A stretch of 21,785 nt of DNA from 39-52-133 sp041488395. Its GTDB lineage: Bacteria > Pseudomonadota > Gammaproteobacteria > Burkholderiales > Gallionellaceae. Where the stretch lies: positions 1 through 21,785 of the forward strand of contig JBGPPE010000039.1 of NCBI GenBank assembly GCA_041488395.1, in the 5' to 3' direction. This document shows, one piece after another, positions 15,608 to 21,785 of this stretch. The translations under genes were made by a program, and so were the position numbers. The notes beneath the pieces were generated by a model. The model was given only the letters and a program-made list of their open reading frames with translations, did no database searches and was not told the origin of the DNA. Numbering within the stretch: position 1 is the first letter of the stretch; every line of letters begins with the position of its first letter.

Positions 15608-18351
15608 GCCTGAGTAACTTCCTCGATCAAAGATGGCGGCTCGCTCAATGGCAACGCAAAGTGGAATGCTGCTCCGCCGGAAGGCAAATTATCCGCCCAT
15701 ATCCGTCCGCCATGCGCCTCCAGGATGGCTCGGCAAATAGTCAGTCCCAGCCCTGCACCGCCCTGGTTGCCTTCGCTGGCGACGCGGTGGAATTTTTCGA
15801 AGATGCGCTGTTCTTCCCCGGCCGGAATTCCCTGCCCCCGATCGGCGACGGTTACCACCAATTCGCTCTGCCCGGTTGTAGCGGAAATCTCGACAGGGGT
15901 TCCGGGTGGCGTGTATTTCACCGCGTTTTCCAGCAGATTCACAAACACCCGCTCGATCAGCAGACTGTCTATTTCGACCAAAGGCAAGTTATGCGGCAGT
16001 TTGACGGTCACCGGATGGTCAACCATGCGCGCGGTCAGTCCGGCCAACGCACCGCCGACCACCTCTTCCAGTGGTTGCCATTGCCTGTTCAGCACGATAG
16101 TACCCGCCTCAAGCCGTGCCATGTCCAGAAGATTATTCGCCAGGCCGGCCATGCGTATGGCCTCGTCATAAATAGCCTGCCCGAGCTCGTTGCGTGCATG
16201 GCTGGTCAGCCTGTCACCGTCACGCACCAGACTGCTGGATGCCCCCACAATCGCTGCCAGCGGCGTGCGCAAATCATGCGAGATCGCAGACAACAAGGTA
16301 TTGCGCAGCTGCTCTGTTTCGATTTTTAACTGGGCGCTCTGCGCTTCTGCCGCCAACCCGGCCCGCTCCAGTGCCAGCGCAATCTGGCTGGTAAAAGTTT
16401 CCAGCAGCCGCTGCTGCTCGGGCAAAGCAAGCCGCGCCGGGTTAAGTGGCAACAAGGCCAGCGCGCCTATCATTCCAGAAGAAGCTTTCAGCGGCAGGTA
16501 AACCACTTCGCCACCCGGCAAGGTGTCCGTTCCCTGTCCAGCCATCTGCCCGTGGTCATACACCCACTGTGCCACACTCAGATCGCTGCCATGACAGGAT
16601 TGCGCGGCCCCCTCGCCTTTGGGATAAACAATGCGCCCCGTCTCATTGGGCCGCAACACCACTGCCTGTGCTTCAAATACCTCCGCTACATGTTTGACCG
16701 CAATGCGCACCATATTTTCCTCACCGCGAGTCGCGGCCAGTTCGCGGCTCATGGCGTATAGCGAGGCAATTCGCCGCTCGCGGTGGCCAGCTATCTTGAT
16801 CTGGTGGTGGATGCTTGCCGTCATGCTGCTGATCACCAGCGCCACCAGCAGCATGACGGCAAAAGTAATCAGGTATTGGCTATCCGAAACGGCAAAGCTG
16901 AATCGTGGTGGCACGAAGCAGAAATCAAACAACACCACGCTCAGGAGTGAGCTCAGCACCGATGGGCCGCGCCCGTAACGCGCAGCAACCACTACCACCC
17001 CGAGCAGATAAACCATGATCAGGTTAGCCAGGTCGAAACGGTCCAGCATAAGCCAGGCTATGGCGGTGCAGGTGGCTGTCGCGGCAATTGCCCACAGGTA
17101 GCCGACACGCCACTTGAACAATGGACGCGGCTCCTCGGATGCAAGCCCAAGGTATAGGCGACTGCGCGAGAAATAGGGGTTCTCTTTCGTCTGTGACAGG
17201 AAATCGGATTCCTTGCCCACCACATGAATGTCTATATCGCTGGCCTGGCGGACAATGGTGTCAACCAGCGACCCGAATAGCCAGCGCTTCCATCCTGTCA
17301 GTGTCGGCTTGCCCAGCACAATACGGCTGGCATTGCGGGTGCGGGCATATGAAATTACCTCCTCGGCCAGCCGGTAACCGCTCAGCGTAACCGTCTCCGC
17401 GCCCAGTTCTTCGGCCAGTTTCAGGGTGCTCAACACTGCGTCGCGCTGCTCCCTGGAAAGCCGCTGCAGTTTCGCCGTCTCGATATACACCACAATCCAC
17501 TCGGCCTTAAGCAACTGCGCCAATCGGTAGGCTGAGCGCACCAGGTTTTCCGCATTGCCGCCCGGCCCGATGCAAACCAGTAGCCGTTCCTTAACTTGCC
17601 ATACATCCCGAATGGCATGATCTTCGCGGTAGTCACGCATCTGTGCATCAACACGGTCTGCAGTACGACGCAGTGCCAGCTCACGCAGCGCAATCAGGTT
17701 GCCCTTGCGGAAGAAATTTTGCGCCGCGCGCTCAGCCTGCTGCGGCAGATAGACCTTGCCTTCCTTCATCCGCTGCAACAATTCATCAGGGGGAAGATCA
17801 ATCAGCTCTATTTCATTCGCGCCCTCCAGCACCGCGTCGGGCACAGTCTCCCATACCGGGATGCCGGTGATCTGCGAGACCACGTCGTTGAGGCTTTCAA
17901 TATGCTGCACATTGATCGCGGTATAGACATCAATACCAGCCTCCAGCAACTCGTCCACATCCTGCCAGCGCTTGGGATGACGCGAACCCGGTGCATTGGT
18001 ATGCGCCAATTCGTCCACCAGGATCAGCGCCGGTTGTCGCTTGAGCGCGGCGTCCAGATCAAACTCGCGCAATTGCGTATCGCGGTATTCCACCATGCGC
18101 GGTGGCAGGATTTCCAGGCCCTCCAGCAACTGCTCTGTCTCGGCACGCTTATGCGTCTCCACATAGCCGGCTACCACATCCAGCCCCTCTGCGCGCCGCT
18201 CGCGCGCAGCCAGCAACATGCCGAATGTTTTGCCGACGCCGGCAGAGGCGCCGAAGAATATTTTCAGGCGGCCACGCCGACGGATGGCTTCGGCGCGTTG
18301 CACCTTTTCCAGCAATGCGTCAGGATCGGGGCGTTGGTTCGTATCGTTCAT
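15604..18351 (-). CDS. kdpD: Sensor histidine kinase KdpD
   Basis: The 915-residue protein has the full KdpD layout: the cytoplasmic KdpD domain with P-loop GASAGVGKT (34-42) and LVDELAHTNAPGSRHPKRW, a universal-stress-protein-like domain (about 245-370), four clustered membrane helices (DUF4118, about 405-505), a GAF-like domain, then the kinase core with H-box SHDLRTPLA (His692), N-box NLLENAVKY (Asn809), and G-boxes DRGQGIP and GGAGLGLT. It senses potassium, ionic strength and, through the Usp domain, small nucleotides in other bacteria. I chose ATG 18351 (MNDTNQ), because it overlaps the upstream stop codon as ATGA; a start 7 codons earlier is possible. All catalytic residues are present. 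Confidence 0.96.
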   Translation of the reverse strand: MNDTNQRPDPDALLEKVQRAEAIRRRGRLKIFFGASAGVGKTFGMLLAARERRAEGLDVVAGYVETHKRAETEQLLEGLEILPPRMVEYRDTQLREFDLDAALKRQPALILVDELAHTNAPGSRHPKRWQDVDELLEAGIDVYTAINVQHIESLNDVVSQITGIPVWETVPDAVLEGANEIELIDLPPDELLQRMKEGKVYLPQQAERAAQNFFRKGNLIALRELALRRTADRVDAQMRDYREDHAIRDVWQVKERLLVCIGPGGNAENLVRSAYRLAQLLKAEWIVVYIETAKLQRLSREQRDAVLSTLKLAEELGAETVTLSGYRLAEEVISYARTRNASRIVLGKPTLTGWKRWLFGSLVDTIVRQASDIDIHVVGKESDFLSQTKENPYFSRSRLYLGLASEEPRPLFKWRVGYLWAIAATATCTAIAWLMLDRFDLANLIMVYLLGVVVVAARYGRGPSVLSSLLSVVLFDFCFVPPRFSFAVSDSQYLITFAVMLLVALVISSMTASIHHQIKIAGHRERRIASLYAMSRELAATRGEENMVRIAVKHVAEVFEAQAVVLRPNETGRIVYPKGEGAAQSCHGSDLSVAQWVYDHGQMAGQGTDTLPGGEVVYLPLKASSGMIGALALLPLNPARLALPEQQRLLETFTSQIALALERAGLAAEAQSAQLKIETEQLRNTLLSAISHDLRTPLAAIVGASSSLVRDGDRLTSHARNELGQAIYDEAIRMAGLANNLLDMARLEAGTIVLNRQWQPLEEVVGGALAGLTARMVDHPVTVKLPHNLPLVEIDSLLIERVFVNLLENAVKYTPPGTPVEISATTGQSELVVTVADRGQGIPAGEEQRIFEKFHRVASEGNQGGAGLGLTICRAILEAHGGRIWADNLPSGGAAFHFALPLSEPPSLIEEVTQA

Positions 18352-20006
18352 GGTCTTGGACTGCGCTGCCACGCCTTACCCAGAGAATCCAGGCGAGTGC
18401 GCAAACTCTTCTGGTCATCGGATAACACATCCATTACATCGGAGAGCTGTTTAGACTTGAGAATGGCCAACAACATAAGCAGTGCAGTAATAAGCACGGT
18501 GATAAAAAAATAAGCCAGACGCGTGGATATCGGTGCCTCAGCCTCAGCAATGAGATTCATGCCTAGCAGGCCGGTAGCCACGGCACCGACCATGCTGAAC
18601 GTGGTCACCACAGTGAGACGAACGATGGTGGTGGATTGCTGGCGCTGCGCATTACTGTCGAGATACTGGCTCATGTCCTGCAGTTCCTCCTTCACCTCCT
18701 GATACAGTCCATCGTTGCCTAGATGTTTACTGCACAGCCGGTAGAGTGCCTGCACATGTGATCGTTCGGACAGCTCATGAAACCAGTAGCGGTGGGTAAA
18801 GCGCAGAAATGCCTCGAAACCACCGTAAACTCGGCGTCGAAAGCGGCTTATGGATTGCGAAATGCGGATGTCCAAATCATGCACTGCATCCACCATACGA
18901 TCGGAAAACACCAACAACGACGCACGGTGAAAATGTGCAATCAGGAACAACAAAACGTATTGGTGACGGAACTGGGACAAAATGCCACGTGTCTGGTCAC
19001 AAAAATACTCTGCACGCGCATCTCCAACCACGATGAAAGCACGACCAGTGCAGATAAAGCGGGTATTGGGGCCGGCCTGAGTATCTGTCCAGAAGCGGTC
19101 ATAACAGTAACGCGATTCGAACTCGCTCACGTCCTGATCATGCTTGGGTAGTGCCTCATCGGGATGCAAGGTAGCGACCAAACCGAGACGAAGCCAATTT
19201 TCACGACTCATGTCGCGCGGATTGTCCACTGCCAGAAAAGCCATCAATGGCATCCGATGGTATTCGATCTGACGGTAACGCAGGATTCCGTTTTCCTCAG
19301 ACGGATCCAACACTAGCGGGCGCAGAAGAAAATCCCAGTGGGCGGAAATGCCCGGTGAACGGTGTTTACGGGTATAGGAAAGAAATTTCTCCTGATTAGC
19401 CGAATCGGACATGGCGAGCACAGCACCATCTGCTGACAACCACTCGGCACGGTAGGCATTGTGTTTGCCATGACCATCTAAATCCCAACCTGTCGGGTAG
19501 GCACGACCAAAGCGGTATAACAGGTCGCATGCCACGGCAAATGGCAGGTCGCAGGCAGACAACTCCACCTTGAGGAAAGCTACGTTGATATCGTCGAAGA
19601 ACCAGAGCTCGATATGCTCCACAGCCAGCATGATGGGTGCTTCGGATTCGCGCAACACCAACCGCAAGGTATCGACATCTCGCCGCCGAAATATTTTAAT
19701 AGCCGATTCACCTAGAGTGTCATCAGCATTATGGGAAACGTGACTGTGACTTTCGCCGTAGATGAAACGCTGCACATAGGGAAGAAAGGTAACAAATTCC
19801 TTGTAGTGTCTTTCCTCAAAACCTGTCCCCCCCGCCTGAAACTTGTCTTCCAGCCTGTGCCATGGATTGCTATCGACGCTCTGTGCCAGCATCTCCCAGT
19901 GGGGTTGTGCGCTCCCGCCATTCGCCAGCGGCATCAGTTGCACTGGCCAGAAAAGGACTTCGCGGAAATGGCGGACGATATGATCTGAAGCTGTCGTGGT
20001 CATCAT
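18348..20006 (-). CDS. CorA-like membrane protein with GMN motif
   Basis: The 552-residue protein has a long soluble N-terminal part that I do not recognise (about 1-440) and a C-terminal pair of membrane helices. Helix 1 (about 462-485, LTVVTTFSMVGAVATGLLGMNL) ends in Gly-Met-Asn (482-484), the selectivity signature of CorA/MRS2 2-TM-GxN cation transporters. Helix 2 spans about 497-516 (YFFITVLITALLMLLAILK) and is followed by a charged tail. The helical stretch before helix 1 (QEVKEELQDMSQYLDSNAQRQQ) resembles the CorA stalk. Total length is well above classic CorA (about 320). It ends in an ATGA overlap with kdpD, so it is co-translated with the sensor. Transport of Mg2+ or another divalent ion, or ion sensing for KdpD, are both possible. 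Ribosome binding site is weak. Confidence 0.72.
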   Translation of the reverse strand: MMTTTASDHIVRHFREVLFWPVQLMPLANGGSAQPHWEMLAQSVDSNPWHRLEDKFQAGGTGFEERHYKEFVTFLPYVQRFIYGESHSHVSHNADDTLGESAIKIFRRRDVDTLRLVLRESEAPIMLAVEHIELWFFDDINVAFLKVELSACDLPFAVACDLLYRFGRAYPTGWDLDGHGKHNAYRAEWLSADGAVLAMSDSANQEKFLSYTRKHRSPGISAHWDFLLRPLVLDPSEENGILRYRQIEYHRMPLMAFLAVDNPRDMSRENWLRLGLVATLHPDEALPKHDQDVSEFESRYCYDRFWTDTQAGPNTRFICTGRAFIVVGDARAEYFCDQTRGILSQFRHQYVLLFLIAHFHRASLLVFSDRMVDAVHDLDIRISQSISRFRRRVYGGFEAFLRFTHRYWFHELSERSHVQALYRLCSKHLGNDGLYQEVKEELQDMSQYLDSNAQRQQSTTIVRLTVVTTFSMVGAVATGLLGMNLIAEAEAPISTRLAYFFITVLITALLMLLAILKSKQLSDVMDVLSDDQKSLRTRLDSLGKAWQRSPRP

Positions 20007-20071
20007 AAGTAAAAGTTTACAACAAGTTGTCCCGTGCGGCTGGAATACGCTGCGACCGCTGTCGGCGTGAA

Positions 20072-20299
20072 TTACTGCACTTTATCCCGGCTTCCGTGAG
20101 AGGCCGTGTCGTCCGTAGCTTCATGCCCAGCTTCGGGAGCTGAGGAAGGCTGGGAAGTTTGCCCAGCTTCGGGAGCCGAGGAAGGCTGGGAAGCTTGCCC
20201 AGCTTCGGGAGCCGAGGAAGGCTGGGAAGCTTGACCAGCCCAGAAAGCTTGACCAGCCCAGAAAGCTTTGCAACACGACTCATCGCAGCCGTTACACAA
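20072..20299 (-). CDS. Possible small repeat protein (75 codons, tandem 12-residue repeats)
   Basis: This frame starts at a TTG that overlaps the stop codon of the 62-residue gene and reads MCNGCDESCCKAFWAGQ, then AFWAGQ again, then three copies of a 12-residue unit (ASQPSSAPEAGQ, the last altered), then HEATDDTASHGSRDKVQ. The Cys-rich start (CNGCDESCC) echoes the CxxC of its upstream neighbour. A competing frame, in which an ATG at 20283 starts MSRVAKLSG and each repeat reads LPSLPRLPKLGK, is equally open (to 20017). Between repeat copies each frame has one silent and one replacing change, so the sequence does not decide between them. I prefer this frame because its non-repeat ends look more protein-like. 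It may not be translated at all. Confidence 0.35.
   Translation of the reverse strand: MCNGCDESCCKAFWAGQAFWAGQASQPSSAPEAGQASQPSSAPEAGQTSQPSSAPEAGHEATDDTASHGSRDKVQ
20125..20268. repeat. Tandem repeat array: three 36-bp units and two 18-bp units
   Basis: Units of 36 bases begin at 20125, 20161 and 20197; the second and third are identical and the first differs at two positions. They are followed directly by two identical 18-base units (GACCAGCCCAGAAAGCTT) at 20233 and 20251. All units end in AAGCTT or its variant AAGTTT, and each 36-base unit can form an imperfect hairpin from CCCAGC(C)TTC and GAAGCTGGG. Both periods are multiples of three, so a reading frame is kept across copies. Confidence 0.95.
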
Positions 20300-20480
20300 G
20301 GTAATGCTTCACGTCGTGGATCAAACGTAGCAGATCCCCGCGCAACCTCCATCCTTGACTGATTCTGGCTTCGATTTCCTGAACCTGCTTGAGAGTAAGC
20401 AGGTCTGGTTCTTTATGCTCCAGAAAGGTCTGGCAATAACCGCATACATGATTTGAATTTTTCTGAACATCCGTTTTCAT
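20292..20480 (-). CDS. CxxC microprotein, 62 residues
   Basis: Not recognised. The sequence starts MKTDVQKNSNHVCGYCQTFLEHKEPD, with a CxxC pair (Cys13, Cys16) in a short N-terminal region, followed by a helical segment (LLTLKQVQEIEARISQGWRLRGDLLRLIHDV). An AAGGAA lies about 9 bases before the ATG. It sits 33 bases after the small membrane protein gene on the same strand. A single CxxC could bind a metal together with the histidines nearby, or be redox active. The AT-rich composition differs from the left half of the window. The AAGGAA site supports expression, but no similarity search was possible. Confidence 0.55.
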   Translation of the reverse strand: MKTDVQKNSNHVCGYCQTFLEHKEPDLLTLKQVQEIEARISQGWRLRGDLLRLIHDVKHYLV

Positions 20481-20513
20481 TATGAAAGTTCCTTATTATT
20501 GAGGCAGTTCAAA

Positions 20514-20732
20514 CTAAAACCACTCTCGAACACAACAATAGCGCACACCATATTTTTCTTCTGCATGGGAAAATTCTTCCCTGCTCTGCAGCGGATCAGC
20601 AACTGTGCTTACCAATTCTTTCCTGCAACTGCAGGTCGGCCTGCGCGACTGCATTAACACGATGACATACGCCACTACAAGTGGAACGACGATGGCGAGT
20701 ACGGCAAGCAACGGCACCATGATATTGATCAT
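20514..20732 (-). CDS. Single-pass membrane microprotein, 72 residues
   Basis: Not recognised. One strong membrane helix fills residues about 4-28 (MVPLLAVLAIVVPLVVAYVIVLM), followed by a basic stop (QSRRP), a CxC pair (TCSCRK), a charged region and a CC pair near the end (RYCCVREWF). I chose ATG 20732 rather than the upstream GTG at 20741, because the ATG overlaps the stop codon of the PII-like gene as ATGA and has AAGG at a proper distance. The tight coupling suggests that the two proteins act together, for example a membrane anchor or small channel-like partner of a PII-like regulator (inference). It is not KdpF by sequence. Confidence 0.65.
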   Translation of the reverse strand: MINIMVPLLAVLAIVVPLVVAYVIVLMQSRRPTCSCRKELVSTVADPLQSREEFSHAEEKYGVRYCCVREWF

Positions 20733-21034
20733 TTCAGGCACCTTGCATGAGCATGCCCACCCTGACCTGGAGCAAGCACAATGCTCCCGGTCTGTGCGAC
20801 TCTTCGAATGATAGAAACAATGTTTCCATACAGTCTGTTATCTGCCATCACGTCAAGCTGCACATACTTGTTAAAGCCTGCGGCCATCTTCTCGCTGTAG
20901 ATGTCCATCATATCGACCCCGCACATACGGTATGCGAGCGGGGTAATCACGACACGATCCCCCCCGGCAACACAGACTGCCTTGCGCACCGCCATCGCTT
21001 CCGACTCTCTCAACACTGCAGTAATACGTTTCAT
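20729..21034 (-). CDS. PII-like signalling protein, 101 residues
   Basis: The protein follows the ferredoxin-like PII fold pattern along its length: MKRITAVLRESEAMAVRKAV aligns with the first strand and helix of GlnB, VVITPLAYRMCGVD with strand 2 and the start of the T-loop, YVQLDVMADNRLYGNIVSIIRR with strand 3 and helix 2, and VAQTGSIVLAP with the conserved (T/A)-x-TG-x-I region. The T-loop is shorter than in GlnB/GlnK and lacks their REYRG-like block with the uridylylated tyrosine. It is therefore a divergent PII-like protein and not a typical nitrogen regulator. Its ligand is unknown. It is the first gene of the minus-strand run, with a strong ribosome binding site (AAAAGGAGG) partly inside a hairpin, and it overlaps the membrane microprotein by 4 bases. 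Confidence 0.72.
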   Translation of the reverse strand: MKRITAVLRESEAMAVRKAVCVAGGDRVVITPLAYRMCGVDMMDIYSEKMAAGFNKYVQLDVMADNRLYGNIVSIIRRVAQTGSIVLAPGQGGHAHARCLK

Positions 21035-21035
21035 T

Positions 21036-21055
21036 CCATCCTCCTTTTAGGATGG
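21036..21055 (-). promoter_or_regulatory. Hairpin covering the ribosome binding site of the PII-like gene
   Basis: On the minus strand CCATCCT pairs with AGGATGG over a six-base loop AAAAGG. The Shine-Dalgarno sequence AAAAGGAGG spans the loop and the right arm, ending 5-6 bases before the ATG. The structure could reduce or tune ribosome access, or arise by chance. Confidence 0.45.
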
Positions 21056-21173
21056 ATGCATGCTATGAAAATCAGCGTAAAAACAGGATAAATAGTTGGC
21101 TATCAGGTATAAAAAATGTATCAATAATCAGCTGTCCGGATAAATTGCTCGTCATGAACCAGGCCTATGCCAG

Positions 21174-21208
21174 AAAGCAAAATGCGCATGGCCTGAGCGA
21201 TGCGCATT
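21174..21208 (-). terminator. Probable terminator of the TorF-like porin gene
   Basis: AATGCGCAT (21181-21189) and ATGCGCATT (21200-21208) are a perfect 9-base inverted repeat with a 10-base loop. On the minus strand it is followed by TTTTGCTTT. It lies about 35-60 bases past the porin stop codon and would separate that gene from the PII-like gene. Confidence 0.6.
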
Positions 21209-21244
21209 CATGGCACAAAAGCAGCCCTCCGTTGCCGGGCGTTC

Positions 21245-21785
21245 CTAGAACGAATGAGTCAGGGATACGGTTGTCATGCCACGGCCCCAATTACCACCTT
21301 TGCCTGCATAGGTGTAGAAACCACCGTCTTTGGCATCAGTATTGGAATAAGCCAGTCCCAACACGTAGCCGCTGATATCCTTGGCCACGCCTGCTTTATA
21401 GTCGTTATAGGTTGCAGGAGTACCGGCTGCATCCAGTGCATCAGAGAAATCACCCTTGTAAGTCTGTTTGCCCACGTGGGCGCTCAGGGTGTAGGTGGTG
21501 TCCGGGATGGTGTAGCTGGCATTCAGCTCGATGTAGCTGGTGCCTTTGGCTCCAGGAGCAGTCAGGAACTGGTCGAGTACACCGTATGAATATTTCGCAG
21601 TCAGGAATTTGTAGCTGATGGCTGCATAAATTTCTGCGGTATCAGCTTTAACCAAAGGGGCCGCAGCTGTGTAATCGCCCAGATAATTGTAGCGAATAAA
21701 GCCAACGTCATAGCCCAGGTCGTCGGCGAAACTGCTCTTGTAACCCAGATAAGTGTCCAGTTCCATGGTCACGCTGCCGGTGGCA
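21245..21785 (-). CDS. TorF-family outer-membrane porin, N-terminus outside the window
   Basis: The frame is open to the window edge; at least 180 C-terminal codons are present and the signal peptide lies beyond the window. The strands have alternating aromatic and polar residues, starting GSVTMELDTYLGYKSSF and ending TVSLTHSF, with the terminal Phe of outer-membrane barrels. Blocks such as YDVGFIRYNYLGD, SYIELNASYTIPDTTYTLSAHVGKQ and DYKAGVAKDISGYVLGLAYSNTDA are typical of the TorF/Gcw_chp family (TIGR02001), common in aquatic proteobacteria. The transported substrate is unknown. A probable terminator follows. Confidence 0.85.
   Translation of the reverse strand, partial: ATGSVTMELDTYLGYKSSFADDLGYDVGFIRYNYLGDYTAAAPLVKADTAEIYAAISYKFLTAKYSYGVLDQFLTAPGAKGTSYIELNASYTIPDTTYTLSAHVGKQTYKGDFSDALDAAGTPATYNDYKAGVAKDISGYVLGLAYSNTDAKDGGFYTYAGKGGNWGRGMTTVSLTHSF

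Noticed and set aside
17596..18513. A 305-codon plus-strand open frame opposite the 5' part of kdpD
   Set aside because: Shadow of kdpD, where all sensor kinase motifs are in the minus-strand frame.
20125..20268. CRISPR-like array
   Set aside because: The units are directly adjacent, with no unique spacers between them, and there are no cas genes; it is a plain tandem repeat.
20514..20732. Possible KdpF-like subunit
   Set aside because: KdpF is about 30 residues with a different sequence, and no kdpABC follows; this protein is longer and cysteine-containing.

Overview
The window looks like chromosomal DNA of a Gram-negative betaproteobacterium, most likely in the Nitrosomonadales/Gallionellaceae neighbourhood. 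This placement is inferred from gene content (purH-purD-tsaC-hemF order, a TorF-type porin, DUF3301, malate:quinone oxidoreductase, a Fur-boxed porin), from fairly high GC, and from REP-type palindromes; no marker gene here fixes the genus. No tRNA, rRNA, insertion sequence or CRISPR array was recognised. The right-hand end (after about 18.3 kb) is visibly more AT-rich and carries more small and unfamiliar genes.

Layout. (1) 1-3.3 kb, plus strand: the end of purH, then purD, tsaC and hemF (purine synthesis, tRNA t6A modification, haem synthesis). Two long inverted repeats built from short repeated words lie in front of purD and in front of hemF; a strong terminator closes the block. (2) 3.3-6.1 kb, plus strand: a Fur box lying over a promoter, then an outer-membrane porin, a periplasmic FMN-binding protein with an ApbE flavinylation motif, and a PepSY-type inner-membrane protein. 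This reads as an iron-regulated, flavin-dependent electron-transfer or iron-reduction module. (3) 6.2-8.8 kb, minus strand: a DUF1614 membrane protein, an acidic unknown protein and an old-yellow-enzyme-family reductase. (4) 8.9-13 kb: small unknown proteins, a secreted cysteine-rich repeat protein, a small membrane protein whose start codon sits inside a REP palindrome, a DUF3301 protein, two further REP-type palindromes, malate:quinone oxidoreductase (mqo) and, diverging from it, a membrane-anchored thioredoxin. (5) 13.05-14.8 kb: a Hanks-type Ser/Thr kinase with a large C-terminal region that I do not recognise.

(6) 14.9-21.0 kb, all minus strand: the most interesting block. In transcription order it holds a PII-like signalling protein, a 72-residue one-helix membrane protein (joined by a 4-bp ATGA overlap), a 62-residue CxxC microprotein, a short ORF made of 36- and 18-bp tandem repeats, a CorA-like protein with a GMN motif, the sensor kinase KdpD and the response regulator KdpE. 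The last three are joined by two further ATGA overlaps. No Kdp potassium ATPase genes are in the window. The arrangement suggests a co-transcribed ion-homeostasis and signalling unit in which KdpDE is tied to a CorA-like protein and possibly to a PII-like protein. (7) The window ends inside a TorF-family porin gene read on the minus strand.
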